From: Porphyromonadaceae bacterium UBA3318
Lineage (GTDB): Bacteria; Bacteroidota; Bacteroidia; Bacteroidales; Muribaculaceae
Direction of reading: 5' to 3'
Assembly (NCBI GenBank): GCA_002361235.1
Contig: DESI01000039.1
Location: 1-16,249, forward strand
Length of the DNA: 16,249 nucleotides
Under the pieces are notes generated by a model. The model saw only the letters and a list, made by a program, of their open reading frames with translations. It had not been told where the DNA came from and did no database searches. A program made the position numbers and the translations under genes. Shown in pieces: positions 1 through 6,822 of the stretch. Within the stretch, counting starts at the first letter, position 1; each line of letters begins with the position of its first letter.

Positions 1-1619
1 CCGCCCATTCCGGGGGCGGGAGCGGGCATGGCGGGTGTGTCCTCCTTCTTGTCGGCGATGACGCATTCGGTAGTGAGGAACATACCGGCGATGCTGGCGG
101 CGTTCTCCAGAGCTACGCGGGTAACCTTGGCGGGATCGATCACGCCGGTCTCGAAGAAGTTCTCGAACGTGTCGGTGCGGGCGTTATAACCGTAGTCACC
201 CTGTCCTTCGCGAACCTTCTGCAGGATTACGGCACCTTCGACACCTGCATTGGCCACAATCTGGCGCATCGGCTCCTCGATGGCGCGACGGATGATGGCG
301 ATACCGGTGTTCTCGTCGTCGTTGTCACCCTTCAGCTCGTCAAGTGCCGAGAGGCAGCGGATGTATGCCACGCCGCCGCCGGGTACGATACCCTCGGCGA
401 TGGCTGCGCGGGTTGCGCTCAGCGCATCGTCCACGCGGTCCTTCTTCTCCTTCATCTCCACCTCGGAGGGAGCGCCGATATAGAGCACTGCCACACCGCC
501 GGCCAGCTTGGCCAGACGCTCCTGCAGCTTCTCCTTATCGTAGTTGGAAGTAGTGGTCTCGATCTGAGCCTTGATCTGGTTGACGCGAGCTGCGATGGCG
601 TCGCTGTTGCCGCCGCCGTTCACGATGGTGGTGTTATCCTTGTTTACGGTTACCTTCTCGGCAGTGCCCAGATCCTGTACGGTGGCCTGCGACAGCTGCA
701 TCCCCTTGACCTCGCTGATGACTGTGCCGTTGGTCAGGATGGCGATATCCTCAAGCATCTCCTTGCGACGGTCGCCGAAGCCGGGAGCCTTGACGGCGCA
801 GATCTTCAGAGAACCGCGCAGACGGTTCACAACCAATGTGGCCAGAGCCTCGTTGTCGACATCCTCGGCTATGATCAACAGGGGACGGCCGGACTGAGCG
901 ACAGCCTCCAATACGGGAAGCATATCCTTCAGGTTGGAGATCTTCTTATCGTAGAGGAGGATATAGGGATTCTCCATCTCGCATTCCATCTTGTCGGAGT
1001 TGGTCACGAAGTAGGGGCTGATGTAACCGCGGTCGAACTGCATACCCTCGACCACGTCTACCGAAGTCTCGGTGCCTTTGGCCTCCTCGACGGTGATGAC
1101 GCCTTCCTTCTTTACCTTCTTCATGGCCTCGGCGATGAGACGGCCTATCTCCTCGTCGTTGTTGGCCGATACGCGGGCCACGTCCTGGATCTTCTTGATG
1201 TCGTCGTCAACCTCGACGCTCTGGGCCTTGATGCCCTCAACAACCTTGGACACGGCCTTGTCTATGCCGCGCTTCAGGTCCATGGGGTTGGCGCCGGCTG
1301 CAACGTTCTTGAGACCTACGTTAACAATGGCCTGGGCCAAGACTGTAGCGGTGGTAGTACCGTCACCAGCCTGATCGCCGGTCTTGGAGGCTACTTCCTT
1401 CACGAGCTGGGCGCCCATGTTCTGGAACGGATCCTCCAGCTCGATCTCGCGTGCTACGGTCACACCGTCCTTGGTGATGTGCGGTGCACCGAATTTCTTT
1501 TCGATAATAACGTTGCGGCCTTTGGGACCGAGTGTAACCTTCACGGCGTCGGCCAGTGCGTCAACGCCGTTCTTAAGCTCCTCGCGAGCTTTGATGTTGA
1601 ATTTTATTTCTTTTGCCAT
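1..1619 (-). CDS. groEL: 60 kDa chaperonin GroEL (3' end cut by window)
   Basis: This is the cytoplasmic ATP-driven folding chamber that works with the GroES lid. Reading down the minus strand from the ATG at 1619 gives a typical GroEL start (MAKEIKFNIKAREEL). The nucleotide-binding signature GDGTTTA has its Asp at residue 86, and the family stretch VEGMQFDRGYISPYF and the late PGGGVAYIR motif follow. The frame stays open for 539 codons to the window edge. It ends in the flexible Pro/Ala then Gly/Met tail (PAPAPGMGG), so only a few residues are missing from a family of about 545. It follows groES by 65 bases, which hold three 9-base tandem repeats, and it shares the promoter region above groES. 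No reading-frame damage is visible. Confidence 0.98.
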   Translation of the reverse strand, partial: MAKEIKFNIKAREELKNGVDALADAVKVTLGPKGRNVIIEKKFGAPHITKDGVTVAREIELEDPFQNMGAQLVKEVASKTGDQAGDGTTTATVLAQAIVNVGLKNVAAGANPMDLKRGIDKAVSKVVEGIKAQSVEVDDDIKKIQDVARVSANNDEEIGRLIAEAMKKVKKEGVITVEEAKGTETSVDVVEGMQFDRGYISPYFVTNSDKMECEMENPYILLYDKKISNLKDMLPVLEAVAQSGRPLLIIAEDVDNEALATLVVNRLRGSLKICAVKAPGFGDRRKEMLEDIAILTNGTVISEVKGMQLSQATVQDLGTAEKVTVNKDNTTIVNGGGNSDAIAARVNQIKAQIETTTSNYDKEKLQERLAKLAGGVAVLYIGAPSEVEMKEKKDRVDDALSATRAAIAEGIVPGGGVAYIRCLSALDELKGDNDDENTGIAIIRRAIEEPMRQIVANAGVEGAVILQKVREGQGDYGYNARTDTFENFFETGVIDPAKVTRVALENAASIAGMFLTTECVIADKKEDTPAMPAPAPGMG

Positions 1620-1635
1620 GGTTTTGCTAAATTGT

Positions 1636-1662
1636 AATCAGAGTTATCAGAGTTATCAGAGT
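1636..1662. repeat. Three tandem 9-base repeats in the groES-groEL spacer
   Basis: Three head-to-tail copies of (A/T)ATCAGAGT lie in the spacer between groES and groEL. On the transcribed strand they read as ACTCTGATA units, followed toward groEL by a short AT-rich leader. The same unit recurs near 10.2-10.4 kb and 11.1-11.2 kb, so this is a dispersed family and not a chance local repeat. Confidence 0.85.
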
Positions 1663-1684
1663 AATCTGTTCGTTGCCGACGCTA

Positions 1685-1957
1685 TCAGTCGATGACTGCG
1701 AGCACATCGCTCTGACGCATGATGAGATATTTGGTGCCCTCGAGTTCGATTTCTGTTCCGGCATATTTGCCGTACAATACTTCGTCGCCTGCCTTGAGAA
1801 TCATGGGATCGTCCTTGGTGCCCTGTCCTACGGCCAATACTTTGCCGCGAAGCGGTTTCTCTTTTGCTGTGTCGGGAATGATGATGCCGCTGAGGGTCTT
1901 TTCTTCTGCTGCCGTCGGCTCAATCAGAACGCGATCGGCAAGAGGTTTGATATTCAT
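1685..1957 (-). CDS. groES: 10 kDa co-chaperonin GroES
   Basis: This is the lid of the GroEL chamber. The 90-residue product is close to the usual 90-97 residues. It starts MNIKPLADRVLIEP, the canonical GroES beginning. The mobile loop that contacts GroEL lies around residues 16-33 (KTLSGIIIPDTAKEKP), followed by GKVLAVGQG and the closing YLIMRQSDVLAVI strand. The ATG at 1957 needs no alternative start. It is the first gene of the groES-groEL operon. Its leader is AT-rich next to the start codon, and the region further upstream carries a sigma-54-like element and an inverted repeat. No CIRCE operator is visible. Confidence 0.98.
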   Translation of the reverse strand: MNIKPLADRVLIEPTAAEEKTLSGIIIPDTAKEKPLRGKVLAVGQGTKDDPMILKAGDEVLYGKYAGTEIELEGTKYLIMRQSDVLAVID

Positions 1958-2028
1958 ATTATATATATTTAATAATTTCGTTAATGTATCCGCCGTGGGG
2001 GACGGAATCTTTCGGTTGCTACTGTATG

Positions 2029-2043
2029 TACAAAATGCGTGCC
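2029..2043 (-). promoter_or_regulatory. Sigma-54-like -24/-12 promoter element of groES-groEL
   Basis: The minus strand reads TGGCACG, four bases, TTGTA, starting one base upstream at 2044. The sigma-54 consensus is TGGCACG-N4-TTGC(A/T), so only the C of the -12 GC differs. GG (2043-2042) and GT (2031-2030) are separated by exactly ten bases. A start site about 12 bases further would leave a leader of roughly 60 bases before groES. I found no Bacteroidetes TTTG/TAnnTTTG pair here. This is a consensus match read by eye and is not proof of use. Confidence 0.45.
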
Positions 2044-2071
2044 AAATGGTTCAAATCCATAGGCACGCATT
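2034..2071. repeat. Perfect 10-bp inverted repeat overlapping the groES promoter region
   Basis: AATGCGTGCC (2034-2043) and GGCACGCATT (2062-2071) are exact reverse complements separated by 18 bases. The spacer holds a second small pair, ATGG and CCAT, so the whole can fold or bind a dimeric protein. One arm coincides with the sigma-54-like -24 element. It could be an operator for a heat-shock or other regulator, or an activator-binding site. It does not match the CIRCE sequence. Confidence 0.6.
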
Positions 2072-2081
2072 AAGACTCTTT

Positions 2082-2145
2082 AATATAGGCATATCCGCGG
2101 GATAAAGGCATAGCAGCGAATATAGGCATATCCGCGGGATATGCC
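2082..2145. repeat. Duplicated 23-base element with a strong hairpin
   Basis: A 23-base sequence at 2082-2104 is repeated exactly at 2119-2141, a 37-base offset. The second copy completes a perfect inverted repeat at 2125-2145, with arms GGCATATCC and GGATATGCC and loop GCG. The first copy has lost the outer part of the right arm. It lies 29 bases beyond the amylase stop codon and upstream of the groES promoter. It may end or stabilise the amylase transcript, but no run of T follows it on that strand. Confidence 0.7.
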
Positions 2146-2174
2146 CACAGTTGCCGTTTGATGGGGCTATATGC

Positions 2175-3602
2175 TTATTTTGTCAGGATGTATGAGCGGT
2201 CGGGGGAGAGGGCGCCCGTGAGACGGCCTTTCTTCACCTTGAACTCCTGGCCGTAGACCTTGTCGCGGTATGTGCCGTCGGGCAGTCCGGTGGGGAGATT
2301 GACAAAATTGGCAAAACTGCCGACATTTACCACACCCGCGCCTTTCTTGCCACGGTTCACCAGCCATACCTGACCGTCTTCGGAGAACTGCAGGTCTTCC
2401 TTCTGTCCGCGCATGGCATGACGGAACTTGTTGACCGCCGCAACTTCCGGGTGCTTGAACTCGTCGTTGCCACGTGCGCCCAACACATTATTGCCGAAAT
2501 AATTGTCGCGTGTCGAGCCGGCGGGACGTGAGAAGAACAGGGGAGTGCCGTTCTGACGTGCCGTAAGGAACACCCACGCCGTGCGTATCTGATCGTCGGT
2601 TAGGTGTGCCGATTCATTGGCGTTGCAGTAAGTGTCGTGGCTCTCCACCCATGTTGTCAGATATTCAGGTGCCGCTTCATGGTGCCAGTTCTTCAGGTCG
2701 ACGCCGCTTGCCGAACGTTTGTCCAGAGCCTCACGCAGCACGTGACCGTAGGAAGATGCCGTCTGGCCCATATAGTCGGCATATTCAGACTCCGGAACAC
2801 CCTTGTCCTGCAGCACCTCGCCATAGATGAACAGCGAGTCCTCGGGCAATGCCATGCGCACGCCCTTCACAGCCTTGCGGCCCAGAGCCACGTCCCAGAA
2901 ATCGTTTTCCTTCACGCCCTTGTCCTTGGGGTCGGAGTGAACGCCTATGTGCTTGGCGGTGTCATAGCGGAAGCCACGTACGCCCATACGGAGCAACTCG
3001 TTGACGAATTGCATGTAATACTTCTGGAAATCTGGATTCTCGGTGTTGACGTCAGGCAGACCGCCCACTCCCATCAGTGTACATTCCGTGCGGTCCTGAT
3101 AGTTGGAGATGGGACGCAGGCCATTGCTGTGGAACATCTTGTCGCGACCGCCCACAGCCTTGTAGAATTCCGGCGAAACGGCGTCGATGTCAAAGGCCGT
3201 GTGGTTGGGCAGTACGTCCACTATGACGCGGACATTATACTTTGCGGCGGAGTCGAGCATGGCCTGCATCTGTTCCTTGCTGCCCAATATCTTGTTGCCT
3301 ACCTTCCAGTCCGTGGGCTGGTAGTAGTAATACCAGTTGCCTTTTTCCACTTTCGGGTCGAAGATTTCGGCGCACGATCCCTCGGGAGCGTAATGAGGCT
3401 GGACGGGAGAGGTTTGGATCATAGTGTATCCGGCATCGGCAATCTCGTGCATGCTGCGCGCTATCTCCGGGAAGTTCCATGACCATACGTGCAATATCAC
3501 ATCTTCGTTGGTTGCATCGGGATTGACGGTGATGCGGTCTTTGGACATGGCCGGCACTGCGGCCATCGTCGCCATGGCTACGAACATTGAAAGTTTTTTC
3601 AT
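2175..3602 (-). CDS. Secreted GH13 alpha-amylase
   Basis: This is a glycoside hydrolase family 13 enzyme predicted to cut alpha-1,4 glucan (starch-like) chains outside the cytoplasm. I chose the ATG at 3602 (475 residues) over a GTG eight codons upstream, because it gives a clean signal peptide: two Lys, a hydrophobic run and an A-M-S cleavage site near residue 20, with no lipobox. Conserved GH13 regions follow in order. Region I is DVLPNH (129-134). Region II is GFRYDTAKH with nucleophile Asp214. Region III is IYGEV with acid/base Glu262. Region IV is ESHD with Asp323. The last 90 or so residues look like the usual C-terminal beta-sandwich. It lacks the extra binding domains of SusG, and no SusC/SusD genes are adjacent. 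A promoter lies about 42 bases upstream. Confidence 0.93.
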   Translation of the reverse strand: MKKLSMFVAMATMAAVPAMSKDRITVNPDATNEDVILHVWSWNFPEIARSMHEIADAGYTMIQTSPVQPHYAPEGSCAEIFDPKVEKGNWYYYYQPTDWKVGNKILGSKEQMQAMLDSAAKYNVRVIVDVLPNHTAFDIDAVSPEFYKAVGGRDKMFHSNGLRPISNYQDRTECTLMGVGGLPDVNTENPDFQKYYMQFVNELLRMGVRGFRYDTAKHIGVHSDPKDKGVKENDFWDVALGRKAVKGVRMALPEDSLFIYGEVLQDKGVPESEYADYMGQTASSYGHVLREALDKRSASGVDLKNWHHEAAPEYLTTWVESHDTYCNANESAHLTDDQIRTAWVFLTARQNGTPLFFSRPAGSTRDNYFGNNVLGARGNDEFKHPEVAAVNKFRHAMRGQKEDLQFSEDGQVWLVNRGKKGAGVVNVGSFANFVNLPTGLPDGTYRDKVYGQEFKVKKGRLTGALSPDRSYILTK

Positions 3603-3643
3603 ATAGGTTGTTGTTTGGTTTCTCACGGTGAGTTATAACATCA

Positions 3644-3675
3644 CAAATGTAGTCACTTTTTTTGAAATATACAAA
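3644..3675 (-). promoter_or_regulatory. Bacteroidetes-type promoter of the amylase gene
   Basis: The minus strand carries TTTG (3675-3672), a 20-base spacer, and TACATTTG (3651-3644). This is an exact match to the Bacteroidetes primary-sigma consensus TTTG-N19..21-TAnnTTTG. The expected start site near 3637 gives a leader of about 35 bases to the ATG at 3602. Confidence 0.82.
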
Positions 3676-3743
3676 TTGGTCATTTAATGATGTGTAAATT
3701 GATTCCAATTGTGTTGAACTTTAGGCTCAATGAGTGCCAGACG

Positions 3744-3775
3744 TTTGGTTATATAATCAATAACGAGTAAATTTG
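3744..3775 (+). promoter_or_regulatory. Bacteroidetes-type promoter of the HesA/NfnAB operon
   Basis: TTTG (3744-3747), a 20-base spacer, and TAAATTTG (3768-3775) form an exact Bacteroidetes promoter. The start site is expected near 3781, about 22 bases before the ATG at 3804. That leaves no room for a leader riboswitch. It is divergent from the amylase promoter, with 68 bases between the two -33 boxes. Confidence 0.82.
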
Positions 3776-3803
3776 CAGAGGGTAAAATATATCCGTATTG
3801 CCA

Positions 3804-4508
3804 ATGGAAAATCAAAAACAGAGATATTCGCGCCTTGTGTCCATCCCGGAGATAGGCGAGGAGGGCGTGAGGAAACTCAATGCATCGCATGTACTGATGA
3901 TAGGCTGCGGGGCGTTGGGTTCGATGTGCGCCATGTATCTTGCCGCATCGGGAGTGGGGCACCTAACGATAGCAGATTTCGATACCGTAGACATATCCAA
4001 CCTGCAGCGTCAGCTCTTCTTCACCGAGCAGGATCTCGGCAGGTCGAAAGCGCAGGTTCTTGCTTCGCGAATCAACGGCCTCAATTCCGAGACTGAGGTG
4101 ACTGTACTTGAAAAACTGATACGATCGGTTTATGATTTAGGTGACATAACTGCATACGACGTAATAATAGATGGCAGCGACAATCCGCATACCAAGTTGC
4201 TGACCGACCGCCTGAGTGCCGATTCGGACGTGCCGTGCGTCATAGCCGGCGTGCGCGGGTTTGAATGCCAGATCATGACATGTGTGCCAGGATCGGTGCG
4301 ATATGCCGATGTGTTCGGCGAGGATGCCGCCTTCAGCGGCTTCACGCCTTGCAGCATCGGCGGCGTGCTCGGGCCGACTGCAGGCGTGGCGGCAAGCCTT
4401 CAGTGCGCAGAAGCCGTGAAAATTATTGCCGGAACAGGAAAGCCACTGACCGACAGACTGCTGGCCATGAACCTGCTCGATATGTCGGTGAATGTATTAA
4501 GTATTTAA
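3804..4508 (+). CDS. Small HesA/MoeB/ThiF-family adenylating enzyme
   Basis: This is an E1-like enzyme of the ThiF/MoeB/HesA family, whose members adenylate the C-terminal glycine of a sulfur-carrier or ubiquitin-like protein. The ATG at 3804 gives 234 residues; a TTG two codons earlier is less likely. The nucleotide loop GCGALG is at 34-39, the acidic strand ADFD ends at residue 60, and the Arg-containing NLQRQ motif has its key Arg at 69. A DGSDNPHTK segment follows, and TPCSIGGVLGP places a Cys at 183, where ThiF proteins carry their conserved Cys. The two CxxC pairs that bind zinc in many ThiF/MoeB proteins are missing. The protein also stops soon after the GVLGP helix, so it is a compact version. 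It leads an operon with nfnA and nfnB. Its partner protein is unknown, and no ThiS or MoaD gene is nearby. Confidence 0.85.
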   Translation: MENQKQRYSRLVSIPEIGEEGVRKLNASHVLMIGCGALGSMCAMYLAASGVGHLTIADFDTVDISNLQRQLFFTEQDLGRSKAQVLASRINGLNSETEVTVLEKLIRSVYDLGDITAYDVIIDGSDNPHTKLLTDRLSADSDVPCVIAGVRGFECQIMTCVPGSVRYADVFGEDAAFSGFTPCSIGGVLGPTAGVAASLQCAEAVKIIAGTGKPLTDRLLAMNLLDMSVNVLSI

Positions 4509-4533
4509 ATCACAGAAAACAAATCACATAAAG

Positions 4534-5295
4534 GTGAACGAAATAATAAGCATATCGCATTACTCGGAGAAATCCGCAAGAGTAAAGATTGCGAACCGTG
4601 TGGTCGCATCCAAGGTGCAACCGGGACAATTCGTGATAATCAAATTTTCAGAAACAGGCCAGCGCATACCATTCTCCGTGGTGGAATGCGACGGGGAGAC
4701 CGGAGAGCTTGACATCATAATACACCGTGCCGACGGACTGGACGAGATACTCGGCCTGATTCAGGAGGGCGGAGTGTTGCCCGATCTGCTCGGCCCGCTC
4801 GGAATGCCGGCGGTGATAGACGAAAACAAGGCGATGCTGTTCATCGGCGACGGCGCCGGCTTTGTGCCGTTGCTGCCGTTGATACACGAAGCCCGCAGAA
4901 AGGGGTGTCAGGTGCATGCCATCGTGTCCGAGCAGTCGTCGCAGACCAAATGCCTGCTCGGCGACATCAACAGCGCCTGCAACGACCTGACCGTGGCCAG
5001 CGAGGACACAGTGCCCGAAATAGTCAGGAAATGGATCGAAATGTACAAGCCTGACAAGATGGTGTTCTCAGGCCCCACGATGCTTATGAAGAATCTTACG
5101 GCAATTGCCCGTGAGCATAATATCCCGGCTGACTGTGTGCTGAACATGCTGATGATAGACGGCATAGGAATCTGCGGCGTGTGTCGTGTCATGATAGGAG
5201 GCGTGCAGAAGCAGACCTGCATAGACGGTCCTGTCTTCAACGCCTGGGATGTGGATTTTGATTATATATTGAACCGTCAAAGATCATTCGTATGA
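4534..5295 (+). CDS. nfnA: NfnA-type FAD/NAD-binding subunit of NAD(P)H:ferredoxin oxidoreductase
   Basis: This is the small subunit of the electron-bifurcating or transhydrogenase-type NfnAB complex, often annotated as a dihydroorotate-dehydrogenase electron-transfer or sulfide-dehydrogenase subunit. The start is a GTG at 4534; no ATG lies in frame before it, and the family's usual start (MNEIISI, then KVQPGQFVI) fits. The FAD-binding barrel covers residues 1-95. The NAD loop GDGAGFVPLLP starts at 105. Near the C-terminus, GICGVC (Cys214, Cys217) and Cys229 supply the three-Cys [2Fe-2S] site typical of NfnA. It follows the HesA-like gene by 25 bases. Its stop codon overlaps the nfnB start in ATGA, which suggests coupled translation. 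Confidence 0.88.
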   Translation: MNEIISISHYSEKSARVKIANRVVASKVQPGQFVIIKFSETGQRIPFSVVECDGETGELDIIIHRADGLDEILGLIQEGGVLPDLLGPLGMPAVIDENKAMLFIGDGAGFVPLLPLIHEARRKGCQVHAIVSEQSSQTKCLLGDINSACNDLTVASEDTVPEIVRKWIEMYKPDKMVFSGPTMLMKNLTAIAREHNIPADCVLNMLMIDGIGICGVCRVMIGGVQKQTCIDGPVFNAWDVDFDYILNRQRSFV

Positions 5296-6800
5296 ATTCG
5301 GATATAGAGGAGATATTTGACCGCGGCCGCGACGAGCAGTGGCGCGTGGAACTGCGCCAGACCATGACGCCGAAACAGCGCACGGCCATACCGCGTGTCA
5401 GGATGCCGGAGCTGGATCCGGCGTTCCGTATCAGCAACAACCGCGAAGTGGGCGAGGGCCTGAGCGTGGAGCAGGCCGTACTGGAGGCAACTCGTTGCCT
5501 GGACTGCGCTAACCCCGGATGCGTCAAAGGGTGTCCGGTACATAATGACATTCCCGGTTTCATCAAGAACTTGGAGCGGCGTAATTTCCGTGAGGCCATC
5601 AATGTGCTGCACCGCACCACGGTGCTCCCCGCCGTTTGCGGCCGTGTGTGCCCGCAGGAGAAGCAGTGCGAAGGCAACTGCACATATCTTAAGATGGGCA
5701 AGAAGGCCGTGTCTATCGGCGCGTTGGAGCGTTTTACCGCGGACATAAACCGTACGTTCGACCGTTTTATTCCGCAGCCTCCTTCGACGGACGACGTCAG
5801 TAAGCGTCCCACATATCCCATCAAGGTGGCTGTGGTCGGTTCCGGTCCGTCGGGCCTGGCTTTCGCCGGTGACATGGCCCGCAGAGGTTACAAAGTTACG
5901 GTGTTCGAGGCTTTGAGCCAATTCGGAGGCGTACTTAAGTACGGTATACCGGAATTTTGCCTTCCCAACAAGATTGTAGACCGCGAGATTCAGAAACTGC
6001 GCGATATGGGCGTGGAATTCATAAAGGATTGCTTCATCGGGCGCACTCTAAGCTACGAGGATCTTCACAAGCTCGGTTATAAAGGCCTGTATCTGGCCAC
6101 GGGTGCGGGCAAGCCGCGTTTCATGGGTATCAAAGGCGAGAACATACCCGGCGTGATGACCGCCAACGAGTATCTGATTCGCCTCAACCTGCTTGGCAAC
6201 GCCATGTTCGGTAAGAATTCCGTGGCTGTCAACGGCAAGCGGGTCGCAGTAATCGGAGGCGGAAACACCGCTATCGACGCGGTGCGTTTCGCTGTGCGCA
6301 ACGGTGCCGAGGAGGCCATGATAGTTTATCGCCGCAGCATGGAGGAGATTCCTGCGCGCGAGGAGGAGATTCGCCACGCCAAGGAAGAGGGTATCAAATT
6401 CTTTACCCTGCACAATCCCGTGGAATACATAGCCGACGAGAACGGCCGTCTGTGCAAGATGCTGCTGCAGCGCATGGAATTAGGTGAGCCGGACGAATCG
6501 GGACGCCGCTCGCCGGTGCCGGTGGAGGGCGACATCGTCGAGGTCCTCGTAGACATCGTTGTGGTCAGCGTGGGCTATCTGCCCAATCCTCCCGCATCCA
6601 TTCCCAATATGATAACCGGCAAGGGGGGCCAGATCGAGGTGGACGACGAGACGCTGAAGTCATCGTCCAACGGCGTGTATGCCGGCGGCGATATAGTGCG
6701 CGGGCCGGCCACGGTTATCCTGGCGATGGGAGACGGCAGAAAAGCCGCAGCCTCAATGGCCGCGGCTTTCGAGGAGGCTATGGACAAAATCAAGCTGTAA
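5292..6800 (+). CDS. nfnB: NfnB-type (GltD-like) FAD/iron-sulfur NADPH oxidoreductase subunit
   Basis: This is the large NfnAB subunit, a relative of the glutamate synthase small subunit, often misnamed 'NADPH-dependent glutamate synthase'. With NfnA it exchanges electrons between NADH, NADPH and ferredoxin in the cytoplasm. It has 502 residues. Two [4Fe-4S] cysteine sets lie in the N-terminal domain: Cys69, 72, 77 and 81, and Cys116, 120, 126 and 130. The FAD loop VVGSGPSG is at 181-188, the NADP loop GGGNTA at 322-327, and the final FAD motif GVYAGGDIVRGPATV lies close to the end. All expected residues are present. No gltB large subunit is nearby, and the overlap with nfnA favours NfnB over true GltD. 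It ends 22 bases from the convergent mscS-type gene. Confidence 0.88.
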   Translation: MNSDIEEIFDRGRDEQWRVELRQTMTPKQRTAIPRVRMPELDPAFRISNNREVGEGLSVEQAVLEATRCLDCANPGCVKGCPVHNDIPGFIKNLERRNFREAINVLHRTTVLPAVCGRVCPQEKQCEGNCTYLKMGKKAVSIGALERFTADINRTFDRFIPQPPSTDDVSKRPTYPIKVAVVGSGPSGLAFAGDMARRGYKVTVFEALSQFGGVLKYGIPEFCLPNKIVDREIQKLRDMGVEFIKDCFIGRTLSYEDLHKLGYKGLYLATGAGKPRFMGIKGENIPGVMTANEYLIRLNLLGNAMFGKNSVAVNGKRVAVIGGGNTAIDAVRFAVRNGAEEAMIVYRRSMEEIPAREEEIRHAKEEGIKFFTLHNPVEYIADENGRLCKMLLQRMELGEPDESGRRSPVPVEGDIVEVLVDIVVVSVGYLPNPPASIPNMITGKGGQIEVDDETLKSSSNGVYAGGDIVRGPATVILAMGDGRKAAASMAAAFEEAMDKIKL

Positions 6801-6802
6801 GC

Positions 6803-6820
6803 CTCCGTAATTCTTCGGAG
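6803..6820. terminator. Possible two-way terminator between nfnB and the MscS gene
   Basis: CTCCG (6803-6807) and CGGAG (6816-6820) can pair across an 8-base loop, just after the nfnB stop and before the end of the convergent channel gene. The stem is only 5 bp and is followed by a short TTT, so the call is weak. Confidence 0.35.
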
Positions 6821-6822
6821 TT

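Noticed and set aside
1958..2081. A CIRCE/HrcA operator upstream of groES
   Set aside because: The inverted repeat found has arms AATGCGTGCC/GGCACGCATT with 18 bases between, unlike TTAGCACTC-N9-GAGTGCTAA.
2604..3482. A 292-codon open frame on the plus strand opposite the amylase gene
   Set aside because: It is antisense to a well-supported GH13 gene, has no recognisable domain, and its composition follows the opposite-strand codons.
3776..3803. A TPP or other riboswitch before the ThiF-like gene
   Set aside because: The promoter leaves a leader of only about 22 bases, too short for a known aptamer.
5237..5921. Two long minus-strand frames of over 210 codons opposite the start of nfnB
   Set aside because: Both lie antisense to the iron-sulfur domain of nfnB, overlap each other, and show no motif. 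High-GC coding DNA often leaves such open shadows.
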